DNA of 35,403 nucleotides from Chitinophagaceae bacterium. Lineage in GTDB: Bacteria; Bacteroidota; Bacteroidia; Chitinophagales; Chitinophagaceae. Made by a program: the position numbers and the translations under genes. Numbering within the stretch: position 1 is the stretch's first letter; each line of letters begins with the position of its first letter. The DNA lies in contig JANWIY010000171.1 in assembly GCA_025449645.1 (NCBI GenBank), positions 1-35,403 on the forward strand, in the 5' to 3' direction. The notes below the pieces were generated by a model, which saw only the letters and a list, made by a program, of their open reading frames with translations, was not told the origin of the DNA and did no database searches. Positions 17,324 through 24,979 of this stretch are shown here, piece after piece.

Positions 17324-18127
17324 ATGCAGGTACCGCTCATGTCCGAGTGTTTTGCTAAAGGTGAAGAACCGGAAATCCTGTTCTGGGTCGGTTGTTCCGG
17401 TAGTTTTGATCAGCGGGCCCAAAGAATTACCCGGGCTTTTGTTCTCATCCTGCAGCATATCGGCATTCGCTATGCCATTCTGGGAAATGAAGAGATGTGT
17501 ACCGGAGACCCTGCGCGGCGCGCAGGGAATGAATTTCTTTTTCAGATGATGGCATATCAAAATATCCGTTTATTGAATAACTATCATATTCGCAGGATCG
17601 TAACAGCCTGTCCGCATTGCTTTAACATACTTAAAAATGAATATCCTGAATTGGGTGGGAATTATGAAGTTATCCATCATTCCGTTTTCCTTCAGCAATT
17701 ATTGCATGAGGGCAGGATACGGCTTAAAGAGTCAGGCAGCTTTAAAGGAAAGAAAATAGTATACCACGACAGTTGTTATCTTGGCCGGGCGAATGGTATC
17801 TATGAGGCACCCAGAAAAGTGCTGGAAGCCCTGGATGCAGAACTGATTGAAATGAAACGCTGCCGCAGCAAGGGTCTTTGTTGCGGGGCCGGAGGCGCTC
17901 AAATGTTTAAAGAAGAAGAAAAGGGAACTACCCGCATAAATTTCGAACGGACCCGGGAAGCCCTGGATACCGGCGCCGGAATTGTTGCCTCCGCCTGTCC
18001 GTTTTGCAATACCATGCTTACCGATGGAGTGAAACACGAGGAAAAAGAGGACCAGGTGAAAGTAATGGATATTGCAGAACTGATCGCTGCAGACCTGGCA
18101 GATTTATCCGTTCCCGGAATTCTTTAA
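17324..18127 (+). CDS. CCG-domain Fe-S protein (HdrB-like)
   Basis: A 267-residue cytoplasmic protein with two cysteine-rich CCG-type domains, as in HdrB, GlpC and LldE. Visible cysteine groups are VGCSGSFD near the start, CTGDP, CPHCFN, DSCYLGR, the signature GLCCGAGGAQMF and CPFCNTML. In heterodisulfide reductase these cysteines hold unusual Fe-S centres that handle thiol/disulfide or electron transfer. It is the expected partner of the membrane Fe-S protein at 14611 but is separated from it by the Crp and YceI genes on the other strand. Its start is divergent from the Crp gene. The last 24 bases overlap the convergent wbqC-like gene. The substrate is unknown. Confidence 0.87.
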   Translation: MQVPLMSECFAKGEEPEILFWVGCSGSFDQRAQRITRAFVLILQHIGIRYAILGNEEMCTGDPARRAGNEFLFQMMAYQNIRLLNNYHIRRIVTACPHCFNILKNEYPELGGNYEVIHHSVFLQQLLHEGRIRLKESGSFKGKKIVYHDSCYLGRANGIYEAPRKVLEALDAELIEMKRCRSKGLCCGAGGAQMFKEEEKGTTRINFERTREALDTGAGIVASACPFCNTMLTDGVKHEEKEDQVKVMDIAELIAADLADLSVPGIL

Positions 18128-18730
18128 TAAATTTCCTGCCTCTTTTCCTGTATTAAACAATAAATCAAGAATTGACAGATTAGGGAAAAAACCTCTTTTT
18201 TCCTCGAAGACCTGCCGGTACTGAAGTGGTATATGCTGCGCATAATTTTTTGGTAATACCAGGTTCCGGATGTCTTCCCCTGCACCTGAAACAGATGCCT
18301 GTTGCTGGAATTCTGTCAACCTGATTTCAGCCGGCCACGCAATTTTTTCTTTTACCCAACTCAGGCAATGCAGGTTCCAATCCATCAGCAATTCAAATTT
18401 CTTAGTGAACAGGGATTGCATGTCATCCTTGTAATGGTCAAAAAAAGGAGAACGGTTGTAGGCTGACTTAATGGACTTCAGGTGACGGCTCTGCCAGTCT
18501 TCCAAATAGGATATCCGAACCTCATTCATTCTGGCACGCTGATCCCGTCCTTTTTCCAAAGGAATCGATAATGATATAATCCCGTTGGCACCGGCAATCA
18601 GACATCGGTTCCGAAAACTCATTTTAAGGTAAGGTTCATATTGATCTAAATAGATATATGTTTCCTTATACGAAGCCTTAAAGAAGATAATTGGTGGAAA
18701 ATATTGTAATTCAGCTAAAAGCATGGCCAT
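18104..18730 (-). CDS. WbqC family protein
   Basis: A 208-residue protein matching the WbqC-like family: ELQYFPPIIFF near the start, YKETYIYLDQYEPYLKMSFRNR, SLSIPLEKGR and WQSRHLKSIKSAYNRSPFF in the expected order. WbqC proteins occur near polysaccharide genes and have a cysteine-protease-like or enzyme-like fold of unproven function; in Bacteroidota they are usually single-copy genes away from glycan loci. No signal peptide is seen, so it is probably cytoplasmic. It converges on the CCG protein gene and overlaps it by 24 bases. Upstream lies a long AT-rich non-coding stretch that must hold its promoter. Confidence 0.82.
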   Translation of the reverse strand: MAMLLAELQYFPPIIFFKASYKETYIYLDQYEPYLKMSFRNRCLIAGANGIISLSIPLEKGRDQRARMNEVRISYLEDWQSRHLKSIKSAYNRSPFFDHYKDDMQSLFTKKFELLMDWNLHCLSWVKEKIAWPAEIRLTEFQQQASVSGAGEDIRNLVLPKNYAQHIPLQYRQVFEEKRGFFPNLSILDLLFNTGKEAGNLLKNSGNG

Positions 18731-19372
18731 TTACAGAAAAGTAAAATTAAGCTATATAATTTATAAAATGATAGCCTGAGTTTGGTCGTCACCCTTTTAT
18801 TTGAGTTTAAATAAATTTCATATAGTGCTTATTATTAGATATTTGAATTATTATTATATACTAATACATTTAGCCCAGTAAAAATAGCTTTCTAAAATCT
18901 GATTTAGTCCAATTTACTAACTGTATTAGCTTAATTTTTTCTTGTAAACAGGCTACGAATTGTCGCCCGGATGAGGGGATATTTTTCGTTCAGTACATTC
19001 TCAACTGCCGCCCCGAAATTCAGTCTTCATGGTGTTTATGGAATATAAAATGGAACCAGCCAGGCTGCCCGGTGAGGAAGCTGTTTGCAATAAAAATTCA
19101 AAAGACGGGGGCATTACCACCTGCCGTGGAAGAGCTTTTTCTGAAAAGCCCTTACCCGGAAGATGGTTTTAATGAAAACTGCTTTGTCAGGATAAAGCCA
19201 GATGAAATACCTCCCTTCTCTGAGAGATCCTGCCTATGGATTTTATAATTGTCCGGTCCAGGTTTCCTCGGATAAGCTGTACCAGCTATCTGCTATCCAC
19301 TGGGTTGAAAGCCGGAATTCCTGAACTGAAAACAGGCTCCCATCCGTTTGTTCGTGTAATGCACAAAAAGTT
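18731..19372. other. Long gap: AT-rich part, then a stretch resembling a decayed gene
   Basis: No intact gene is visible. The first 230 bases are very AT-rich with many short A/T runs and are probably promoter and spacer. From 18874 to 19248 one plus frame stays open for 124 codons without a usable early start; its latter half reads like protein (KLFAIKIQKTG, then PPAVEELFLKSPYPEDGF, then FVRIKPDEIPPF). Protein-like text then moves to another frame from the ATG at 19202 (about 40 codons, SSDKLYQLSAIHWV) and to a third frame near 19300. This is the pattern expected of a gene broken by frameshifts. I cannot name the family, and chance open frames remain possible. Confidence 0.35.
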
Positions 19373-19453
19373 AAATTCGCCTATTTACGCGAATTTTTAA
19401 TAAGTTCGGTATAATAAACGAATTTTTGATCAGTTCGTATATTTATACGAACT
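19373..19453 (+). repeat. Three 29-bp-spaced palindromes TTCG-N10-CGAA (likely operator array)
   Basis: Three copies of the palindrome TTCG-N10-CGAA lie at 19376-19393, 19405-19422 and 19434-19451. Their centres are exactly 29 bp apart. The inner ten bases differ but are AT-rich in each. The third copy is the best: 10-bp perfect arms (AGTTCGTATA and its complement) around two bases. The first has 8-bp arms, AAATTCGC and GCGAATTT. The array ends 35 bases before the start of the SatD-like regulator gene, which has a helix-turn-helix, so autoregulation by a dimer is the natural reading. That the sites bind this protein is inference. Confidence 0.7.
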
Positions 19454-19456
19454 TTG
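19425..19456 (+). promoter_or_regulatory. Candidate promoter of the SatD/DUF3307 operon
   Basis: TTTG at 19425-19428 and GAACTTTG at 19449-19456 are 20 bases apart, matching the -33/-7 layout of Bacteroidota promoters (TTTG, then TAnnTTTG) apart from the first base pair of the -7 element. The third palindrome sits almost exactly between the two elements, so a bound protein would block RNA polymerase. The start codon lies about 30 bases downstream. Confidence 0.45.
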
Positions 19457-19488
19457 AACGAGTTTCTTCTTTACCTAAACACTATTTC

Positions 19489-20112
19489 ATGTCTGTAAGT
19501 GCGGTTCTAACGGGAGACATCGTAAACTCCACCAAGCTTTCCCCGGCAAGGGAAAAAAGTTTAATAACACGGTTAACCCTGCTGTTAAATACTTTTAAAT
19601 TTGAGTTTTACCGGGGAGATAGCTTTCAGGTTTATATGAAAGACCCTGGAAAAGCCCTGGAAACAGCCTTATCCTGCAGGGTACTGGCAATCAGTTCAGC
19701 ACCGGCAAAAGCCAAAAAATTATCAGATGTCCGGATAGGAATCGGAATAGGCACCGTAAATGCCCCTGTCCGCCAGCCGGGGCTGGCCAAAGGCGAAGCA
19801 TTTCTGCTTTCCGGAAGGGTGCTGGACGAACTGGAGAAATCGGGAGAAAGGCTTGGCATAGCCAGCTCGCTGGACATTGCTAATGCGGGATTCAGCGTGA
19901 TATCAGATTACGCAAACATGATCTGCAAAAAAATGACTCCTAAGCAGGCAGCGGTGATTTTGGAACTGCTGCAAGGTCATTCACAGCAGGAAATTGCAAT
20001 CCGTTTGAAGAAATCCAAAAGCACCATCAACCAGCATGTAACAGCCGGAAGATGGAGTGAATTAGAAAAATTGATTCAGCAATATAGGTTTCTGACCTCT
20101 CAATTAAACTAA
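19489..20112 (+). CDS. SatD-like protein: cyclase-like N-terminal part plus C-terminal HTH
   Basis: A protein of 207 residues. The order SAVLTGDIVNST (D10), FYRGDSFQVYM (D44) and VRIGIGIG resembles SatD-family proteins and, more distantly, class III nucleotide cyclases, where two aspartates at these places bind the metal. After GEAFLLSGRVLDEL comes a C-terminal HTH of LuxR/sigma-region-4 type (HSQQEIAIRLKKSKSTINQH, about 163-182). No membrane segment is present. I chose the ATG at 19489, because an earlier in-frame TTG at 19426 lies inside the palindrome array and the promoter. The stop overlaps the start of the DUF3307 gene by one base (TAATG), so the two are translationally coupled. It probably regulates its own operon; whether it makes or senses a nucleotide is unknown. 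Confidence 0.8.
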   Translation: MSVSAVLTGDIVNSTKLSPAREKSLITRLTLLLNTFKFEFYRGDSFQVYMKDPGKALETALSCRVLAISSAPAKAKKLSDVRIGIGIGTVNAPVRQPGLAKGEAFLLSGRVLDELEKSGERLGIASSLDIANAGFSVISDYANMICKKMTPKQAAVILELLQGHSQQEIAIRLKKSKSTINQHVTAGRWSELEKLIQQYRFLTSQLN

Positions 20113-20825
20113 TGATCATGGGAAATGTTTGGCTTATAAAAATTGTTCTGGCGCATCTGCTGACTGATTTTATACTTCAGCCAAAGCGCTGGATACAGGA
20201 ACGCCGGCTAGAACACTTTAGATCCGCCAGCCTTTATATTCACGGCCTGATCACTGCAGGGATGACCCTGCTGCTTACAGGCTGGATTTACTGGCCTGCT
20301 GCCCTGATCATACTTTTAACCCATATCGGAATCGACGGATGGAAATCGTATAAGAAGGAAAGCACATGGGTATTCCTGACTGACCAGTTCCTTCATTTGG
20401 GAGTAATTCTCGGATTGTTTTGCTATACTTTTAACCGGTGGACCATTTTTCAGCAATTGTGGGAGTGGATGAACCAAACGAAGAGCTTCTGGATGCTGAC
20501 CACAGCATTTGTGTTTCTTACCCTTCCCGCGGGCATTTTTATTGGTCAGCTGACCAGACATTGGAGAGAAAAAATTGCGGACGCTGAAGGCCTGGCTAAT
20601 GCCGGCAAATGGATCGGCATCATCGAACGTATAATCATCCTGATTTTTGTTTTACTCAATCAGTATTCGGCCATTGGACTCCTCATAGCAGCAAAGGGAA
20701 TCATCAGGTTTAACGAGAAAGACCGGCCGGAGGCAAAAACCGAATACCTGGTCATCGGCACATTGCTAAGCATGGGAATTTCTATTATTACTGGTTTACT
20801 GATCAGGCATTTTTACACAATATGA
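20112..20825 (+). CDS. DUF3307 family integral membrane protein
   Basis: A 237-residue membrane protein with about six hydrophobic segments. The opening IVLAHLLTDFILQP followed by a basic stretch and SLYIHGLITAG, LLTHIGIDGWKSY and FLTDQFLHLG gives three HxxxD or DQxxH-type polar motifs inside membrane segments, as is usual in DUF3307. These could form a metal or proton site. The function of the family is not established. It is coupled to the SatD-like gene by a one-base overlap; I recall this pairing from other Bacteroidota and Firmicutes, so the two probably form a functional unit with a membrane output. Its end overlaps the convergent methyltransferase gene by 13 bases. Confidence 0.83.
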   Translation: MIMGNVWLIKIVLAHLLTDFILQPKRWIQERRLEHFRSASLYIHGLITAGMTLLLTGWIYWPAALIILLTHIGIDGWKSYKKESTWVFLTDQFLHLGVILGLFCYTFNRWTIFQQLWEWMNQTKSFWMLTTAFVFLTLPAGIFIGQLTRHWREKIADAEGLANAGKWIGIIERIIILIFVLLNQYSAIGLLIAAKGIIRFNEKDRPEAKTEYLVIGTLLSMGISIITGLLIRHFYTI

Positions 20826-21781
20826 TTGCTTTCTTTGGTGATAAGAAAACAATACCGCCCGACGCTGCCCCGGAAATCGAAGGGTGTAGTGGCTTTTGTA
20901 ATATCCTTGATAATGGCCCCCTGAATTTCACCGGTGTTTAATTGAAAACGGCTGAAATTCGTGCTGAAATAAAGCAGACCTCCTGTTTTCATTCCCATTA
21001 ACGCAAGGTTGATCAGCTGCACGTGATCCCGCTGGACGTCCAGGAAATCCTTCATTCTTTTACTATTGCTGAAAGTGGGCGGATCCATAATGACGAGGTT
21101 GAAGTATTCCGACTGCATTTCTTCCAGATATTTCTTCGCATCCTCATGAACATAATGGTGGCGGGACAAATCAAGTAATCCATTCAGCGCCATATTTTCG
21201 GTTGCCCATGCCAGATAGGTTTTGGACAGATCGACCGAAATAATCTCGGCAGCGCCCCCGGCGGCAGCGTAAACGGAAAAAGAGCCCGTATAACAAAAAA
21301 GATTTAATACTTTTTTACCCTTCGCTTCCTTTCTGACCATATCCCGGGTAATACGGTGATCCAGAAACAAGCCGGTATCGAGATAGTCAGTCAGATTGAT
21401 TTTAAAACGAAGGCCCTGTTCTTCCACCCCGATGATTTGCTTTTCATCATCCAGCTTCTGGTACTGACCGAGACGGCTTGATTTTCGCTGCCTGGTCCGA
21501 AGCATTATCCGGGAAGTTTTCACGCCGGTGATCTCCTCCATTATTGCTTTGCAGGATTCGAGCCATTGGGCATGCAGGAGCCCGTCCATATGGTGATTTC
21601 TGCGATATTCGGCAACATAAAGCCAGTCGCCATACATTTCTATACGAAAAGGAAATTCCGGCAAATCGTGATCATAGATCCGGTAACAGCTAATCGATTG
21701 CCGCTTTGCCAGTTTATTGAGGTGACGAAAAACTTTGGCCAGCCGGTTGCGGAACATCAGGTCCTTGTCCGGAGAAATCAT
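20813..21781 (-). CDS. RlmK/RlmI-like SAM-dependent RNA methyltransferase
   Basis: A 322-residue class I methyltransferase similar to the C-terminal half of E. coli RlmKL, which makes m7G2069 in 23S rRNA. The N-terminal third is an RNA-binding-like region with FRNRLAKVFRHLNKLAKRQ. The SAM motif is VLNLFCYTGSFSVYAAAGGA near 165, the acidic ribose contact is ISVDLS, and the catalytic-type motif is VIMDPPTFSNSKRM, followed by DVQRDH as in RlmK. Here it stands alone, without the RlmL half. The rRNA target is inferred from family only. It converges on the DUF3307 gene with a 13-base overlap. Confidence 0.82.
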   Translation of the reverse strand: MISPDKDLMFRNRLAKVFRHLNKLAKRQSISCYRIYDHDLPEFPFRIEMYGDWLYVAEYRRNHHMDGLLHAQWLESCKAIMEEITGVKTSRIMLRTRQRKSSRLGQYQKLDDEKQIIGVEEQGLRFKINLTDYLDTGLFLDHRITRDMVRKEAKGKKVLNLFCYTGSFSVYAAAGGAAEIISVDLSKTYLAWATENMALNGLLDLSRHHYVHEDAKKYLEEMQSEYFNLVIMDPPTFSNSKRMKDFLDVQRDHVQLINLALMGMKTGGLLYFSTNFSRFQLNTGEIQGAIIKDITKATTPFDFRGSVGRYCFLITKESNHIV

Positions 21782-21816
21782 AGCCCGGCAAGATAGGAAG
21801 ATTGGAAAATATCATT

Positions 21817-22677
21817 TTAGAAATCGCGACGAATCCAGGTGTTTAGTGCAGCTCCGTTCCATGTGCCCGGCACAATAATGCGGCGCAGGCTAAATAGGGG
21901 ATCTGCCGGATCGAGTTTGTCACTCAGCTGGAACGCCGCCAGGAATCCCCTTTTTTTCAATTCGGGAATGGCCGCGGTATTCCACAAACCAAACGGGTAT
22001 GCAAAATAGCGGATCGTCTTCCCTGTAATAGCTTCCAGTTGCCGGGTAGGTTTTTCCACCTGGGTGATCCAATCCTTATCTCCGTATTTCTTTACGCTGT
22101 GGTGATCCCAGGTATGAGATCCTATAATATTTCCTTCATCTGAAAGCTGACGGACCTGCTCCCTGCTCATATAATGCGGGCGTCCCAATGATACGGTCAT
22201 GATGAAGAAAACGCCTTTAAATCCATATTTTTTCATTTCCGGATCAGCTACGGTGAACTGATCCAGGTCGGTATCATCGAAAGTCAGCATGATGGGCTTT
22301 GAAGGAATTCTTGTCCCTGAAAGCAGGTAGGCGTAGAGCTGGTCCGGGGAAATGGTATGATAACCACTGTCAGCCAGCATTTTCATTTGGGCATCAAAAG
22401 CTGCCGGCGGAACAATATAGGTCCTGGAGGTCTTAGAATCAGTAGGTTTCCAATCCCGGATCTGATGGTAGCAGAGCACAGGAATTTGCTTCCTGTTCAG
22501 GATCATTCCCGCAGGAGGCATTTCCAGGGCCTTATAGCCATTTGCGGCTTCAGGCCTGGTCTCTATGGACGCGGCCAGGAAAATCGAGGCTGAAGGATCA
22601 GTTGCCCTGGTAACCGGCTCGTTCGAGGAATGACATGCAGCGCAAAGTAGCAGGAGGCTGCCTAAAATTGGTTTCAT
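21817..22677 (-). CDS. Polysaccharide deacetylase lipoprotein (CE4 family)
   Basis: A 286-residue probable lipoprotein with Cys15 as the likely acylated residue (the site reads LCAAC, slightly off consensus). The CE4 NodB-type domain begins near residue 65 (IPVLCYHQI). The metal and base motif is TFDD (D134, D135), the metal histidines are H188 and H192 in SHTWDH, and YPFG follows. The enzyme would remove N- or O-acetyl groups from a glycan at the cell envelope. It follows the methyltransferase gene's upstream region on the same strand with 35 bases between, so they may share a transcript. The substrate (peptidoglycan, exported glycan or external polymer) cannot be told. Confidence 0.87.
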   Translation of the reverse strand: MKPILGSLLLLCAACHSSNEPVTRATDPSASIFLAASIETRPEAANGYKALEMPPAGMILNRKQIPVLCYHQIRDWKPTDSKTSRTYIVPPAAFDAQMKMLADSGYHTISPDQLYAYLLSGTRIPSKPIMLTFDDTDLDQFTVADPEMKKYGFKGVFFIMTVSLGRPHYMSREQVRQLSDEGNIIGSHTWDHHSVKKYGDKDWITQVEKPTRQLEAITGKTIRYFAYPFGLWNTAAIPELKKRGFLAAFQLSDKLDPADPLFSLRRIIVPGTWNGAALNTWIRRDF

Positions 22678-22785
22678 CGGGATGGATTTACACCTATTTA
22701 AACGTTTTTACCCCTTGCATTTATTGCGTTCCTGCATAAACTGTTTGGTGTAAATTGCAGGAATTTATTCTCAAAAACACTTTCC

Positions 22786-23901
22786 ATGCGATGGGTCATT
22801 CTCAGTCTCTTTTTTGGATTTTCAGCACCGTCTTTTTCCCAGGAGCCTTACCTCTTTATAGGCACGTATACCAACGGTGCGAGTAAGGGTATTTACGTTT
22901 ACCGCTTTAATACCTCCACAGGAAATGGAACAGAAATCAGCACCATCAAAGCGGATAATCCTTCATACCTGGCCATTGCGCCTGACGGGAAGCATATTTA
23001 TTCCGCTAATGAAAGTGAAGGCCCTTCAGGATCCGTAGGCGCTTATTCATTTGATCCTGTAACAGGCAAGCTGTTTCAGCTGAATACGCAATCAAGCCAG
23101 GGAAATGGTACCTGCTATATTTCTGAAGATAAAACGCAGAAATGGGTAGTTGTTGCCAATTATGGTTCCGGAAGCCTGGCAGCACTGCCTGTAAATTCCG
23201 ACGGTTCCCTTGCACCGGCTGCGGAGGTGATACAGCATACAGGCACTGGCATCAATAAGGAACGGCAGGAAAAAGCGCATGTCCATTCCACTATATTTTC
23301 TCCGGATGAAAGATTCCTATACGTAGCTGACCTGGGAACGGACAAAGAGCATATTTATAAATTTGATCCTCTGCAGCCTGCACCTTTAACTGAAGCAGTG
23401 GACTCTTTTGTTTCAGTTACATCAGGATCCGGTCCGCGGCATATTGCTTTTCTTCCCAACGGCCCCTTCGTTTATCTTATATCTGAAATGGCGGGCACAG
23501 TTGACGCGTTTCATTATGATAAAAAAACGGGTAAGCTGGCTCAATTCCAACGTATAAGAACCACGCCTGCGGGCTTTACAGGTGATCCCGGAAGCGCCGA
23601 TATCCATATTCGTGCCGACGGAAAATATCTATATGCCAGCAATCGCGGTGTATCTAACACCCTGGCTGTTTTTTCCATTGGAAAAGACGGAAGGCTTACC
23701 AATAAGCAATACATATCAGTAAATGGAAAACACCCCAGAAATTTTGTAATAGATCCGACAAGTCATTTTTTACTGGTGGCCAACCGCGACACAGATAATA
23801 TCGTCGTATTCACAATTGATCCTGTTAGCGGACTGCTTAGGGCGACTGGGAAAGAGATTAAAGTACCCAACCCGGTTTGCCTTAAATTCCTGGTTCCTTA
23901 A
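22786..23901 (+). CDS. Exported lactonase family beta-propeller (6-phosphogluconolactonase-like)
   Basis: A 371-residue seven-bladed propeller of the YbhE/Pgl lactonase family, with a signal peptide cut near FSQ. It has the family opening YLFIGTYTNGASKGIYVYRF, the repeats PSYLAIAPDGKHIYSANE, HVHSTIFSPDERFLYVADLG and SGPRHIAFLPNGPFVYLISE, and the C-terminal HPRNFVIDPTSHFLLVANRD. The cytoplasmic E. coli enzyme hydrolyses 6-phosphogluconolactone; an exported copy probably acts on another lactone or sugar acid, so I give no gene symbol. It is divergent from the deacetylase gene across about 110 bases and is followed 42 bases later by the short EamA gene. Confidence 0.88.
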   Translation: MRWVILSLFFGFSAPSFSQEPYLFIGTYTNGASKGIYVYRFNTSTGNGTEISTIKADNPSYLAIAPDGKHIYSANESEGPSGSVGAYSFDPVTGKLFQLNTQSSQGNGTCYISEDKTQKWVVVANYGSGSLAALPVNSDGSLAPAAEVIQHTGTGINKERQEKAHVHSTIFSPDERFLYVADLGTDKEHIYKFDPLQPAPLTEAVDSFVSVTSGSGPRHIAFLPNGPFVYLISEMAGTVDAFHYDKKTGKLAQFQRIRTTPAGFTGDPGSADIHIRADGKYLYASNRGVSNTLAVFSIGKDGRLTNKQYISVNGKHPRNFVIDPTSHFLLVANRDTDNIVVFTIDPVSGLLRATGKEIKVPNPVCLKFLVP

Positions 23902-23943
23902 CCGGCCTGTATTGATTTTTCAAAATCCAGAATTGAAAAATAT

Positions 23944-24357
23944 ATGTGGTGGGTCTATGCCATTCTTTCGGCTGTTTTTGCTTCACTCACCGCAATTTTT
24001 GCGAAAATCGGTGTGACTCATGTGAATTCAAACCTGGCTACCGCTATCCGGACCATCGTTATTTTGCTCGTAGCCTGGGGAATTGTTTTATTCCGAAATG
24101 AATACAAAGGGCTGGCTACGCTTTCTAGACATAATTTATTTTTCCTGATTATTTCGGGAGTAGCTACCGGCCTTTCCTGGATCTTCTACTTCAAAGCACT
24201 GCAATTGGGCAAAGTTTCACAGGTGGCGCCAGTGGATAAGCTCAGTGTAGCCCTTACGATTTTGTTATCCGTTATCTTTCTGGGCGAAACCCTGAGTTGG
24301 AAAACCGCTATTGGGGCATTGCTGATCATGAGCGGAACGATCCTTCTAATCCTATGA
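23944..24357 (+). CDS. Single-domain EamA family transporter (half-size DMT)
   Basis: A 137-residue membrane protein with five hydrophobic segments making one EamA domain; full-length drug/metabolite transporters carry two in about 300 residues. The start WWVYAILSAVFASLTAIFAKIG and the end LSVIFLGETLSWKTAIGALLI are typical of the family. Such half-size proteins work as homodimers, or may pair with another small subunit. No second half is encoded next to it, and the frame closes with a normal stop without obvious decay. The substrate is unknown. It follows the lactonase gene on the same strand. Confidence 0.85.
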   Translation: MWWVYAILSAVFASLTAIFAKIGVTHVNSNLATAIRTIVILLVAWGIVLFRNEYKGLATLSRHNLFFLIISGVATGLSWIFYFKALQLGKVSQVAPVDKLSVALTILLSVIFLGETLSWKTAIGALLIMSGTILLIL

Positions 24358-24388
24358 ATGCAAACCTGAAACAGCAATTTTTTATTTA

Positions 24389-24973
24389 CTAGAATTGGTC
24401 ATGCAGGGGGGCCTGGTCTCCTGATAGCGCGGAGAGGTTGTGAAAATAACTGAGGATCTCTTCCCAGTTGTTGACCCTTTGGTGCCTTGTATAATGTATA
24501 TTATGCGAGGCCGTAAACATGATCGGGATGCCAGGAAAATGATCCAGGTTCTTCAGGTGATCATCTATCAGGTAATCCGTATTGATAATTCTTTTGTCAC
24601 CGCAAAAAACAATATTTCTCCAGGAAATAAATGGAAAAAATTCTTCCAGCCAGGCCTTCTTTTCAAACAAGGACAGCGGAAATTCCATTGCTGCCGAAAC
24701 AATATACACATCAAATTCTTTTGTCAGAGTAGCAAGAGCATTCACGCTGCCAGCTATTACCGGCAATGTTCTGAAAAAACCCGGAAGCCGCACGTATCGC
24801 TGAACTGCGGTCTTGTCAGGAAAAGCTTCATTTTCCGGCACTCCAAGAAAGGATTTTCTATCTATTTTCCGGCCTGATTCATTTTCATAATACCTGATGA
24901 AATGCGTTTCGGTGTCAGCCAGCACGCCGTCCATATCGACTCCGATGCTAATGCGCTTTTTATTTTGATCCAT
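24389..24973 (-). CDS. 5'(3')-deoxyribonucleotidase (HAD superfamily, NT5C type)
   Basis: A 194-residue HAD phosphatase of the 5'(3')-deoxyribonucleotidase type. The nucleophile and general acid are D13 and D15 in GVDMDGVLADT, motif II is VSAAM, and motif III reads GDKRIINTDYLIDDH. It would dephosphorylate deoxyribonucleoside monophosphates in the cytoplasm, keeping dNTP pools in balance. It lies 6 bases after the DinB gene on the same strand and is therefore probably co-transcribed with it. The match is good across the full length; a related sugar-phosphatase role cannot be excluded. Confidence 0.83.
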   Translation of the reverse strand: MDQNKKRISIGVDMDGVLADTETHFIRYYENESGRKIDRKSFLGVPENEAFPDKTAVQRYVRLPGFFRTLPVIAGSVNALATLTKEFDVYIVSAAMEFPLSLFEKKAWLEEFFPFISWRNIVFCGDKRIINTDYLIDDHLKNLDHFPGIPIMFTASHNIHYTRHQRVNNWEEILSYFHNLSALSGDQAPLHDQF

Positions 24974-24979
24974 AGAATA

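Noticed and set aside
19373..19453. The 29-bp periodic repeats as a CRISPR array
   Set aside because: Only the short TTCG and CGAA parts are kept, there are no unique spacers between longer identical repeats, and no cas genes are near.
19426..19488. Upstream TTG start for the SatD-like gene
   Set aside because: The TTG lies inside the third palindrome and the likely promoter; the ATG at 19489 directly precedes the conserved start of the domain.
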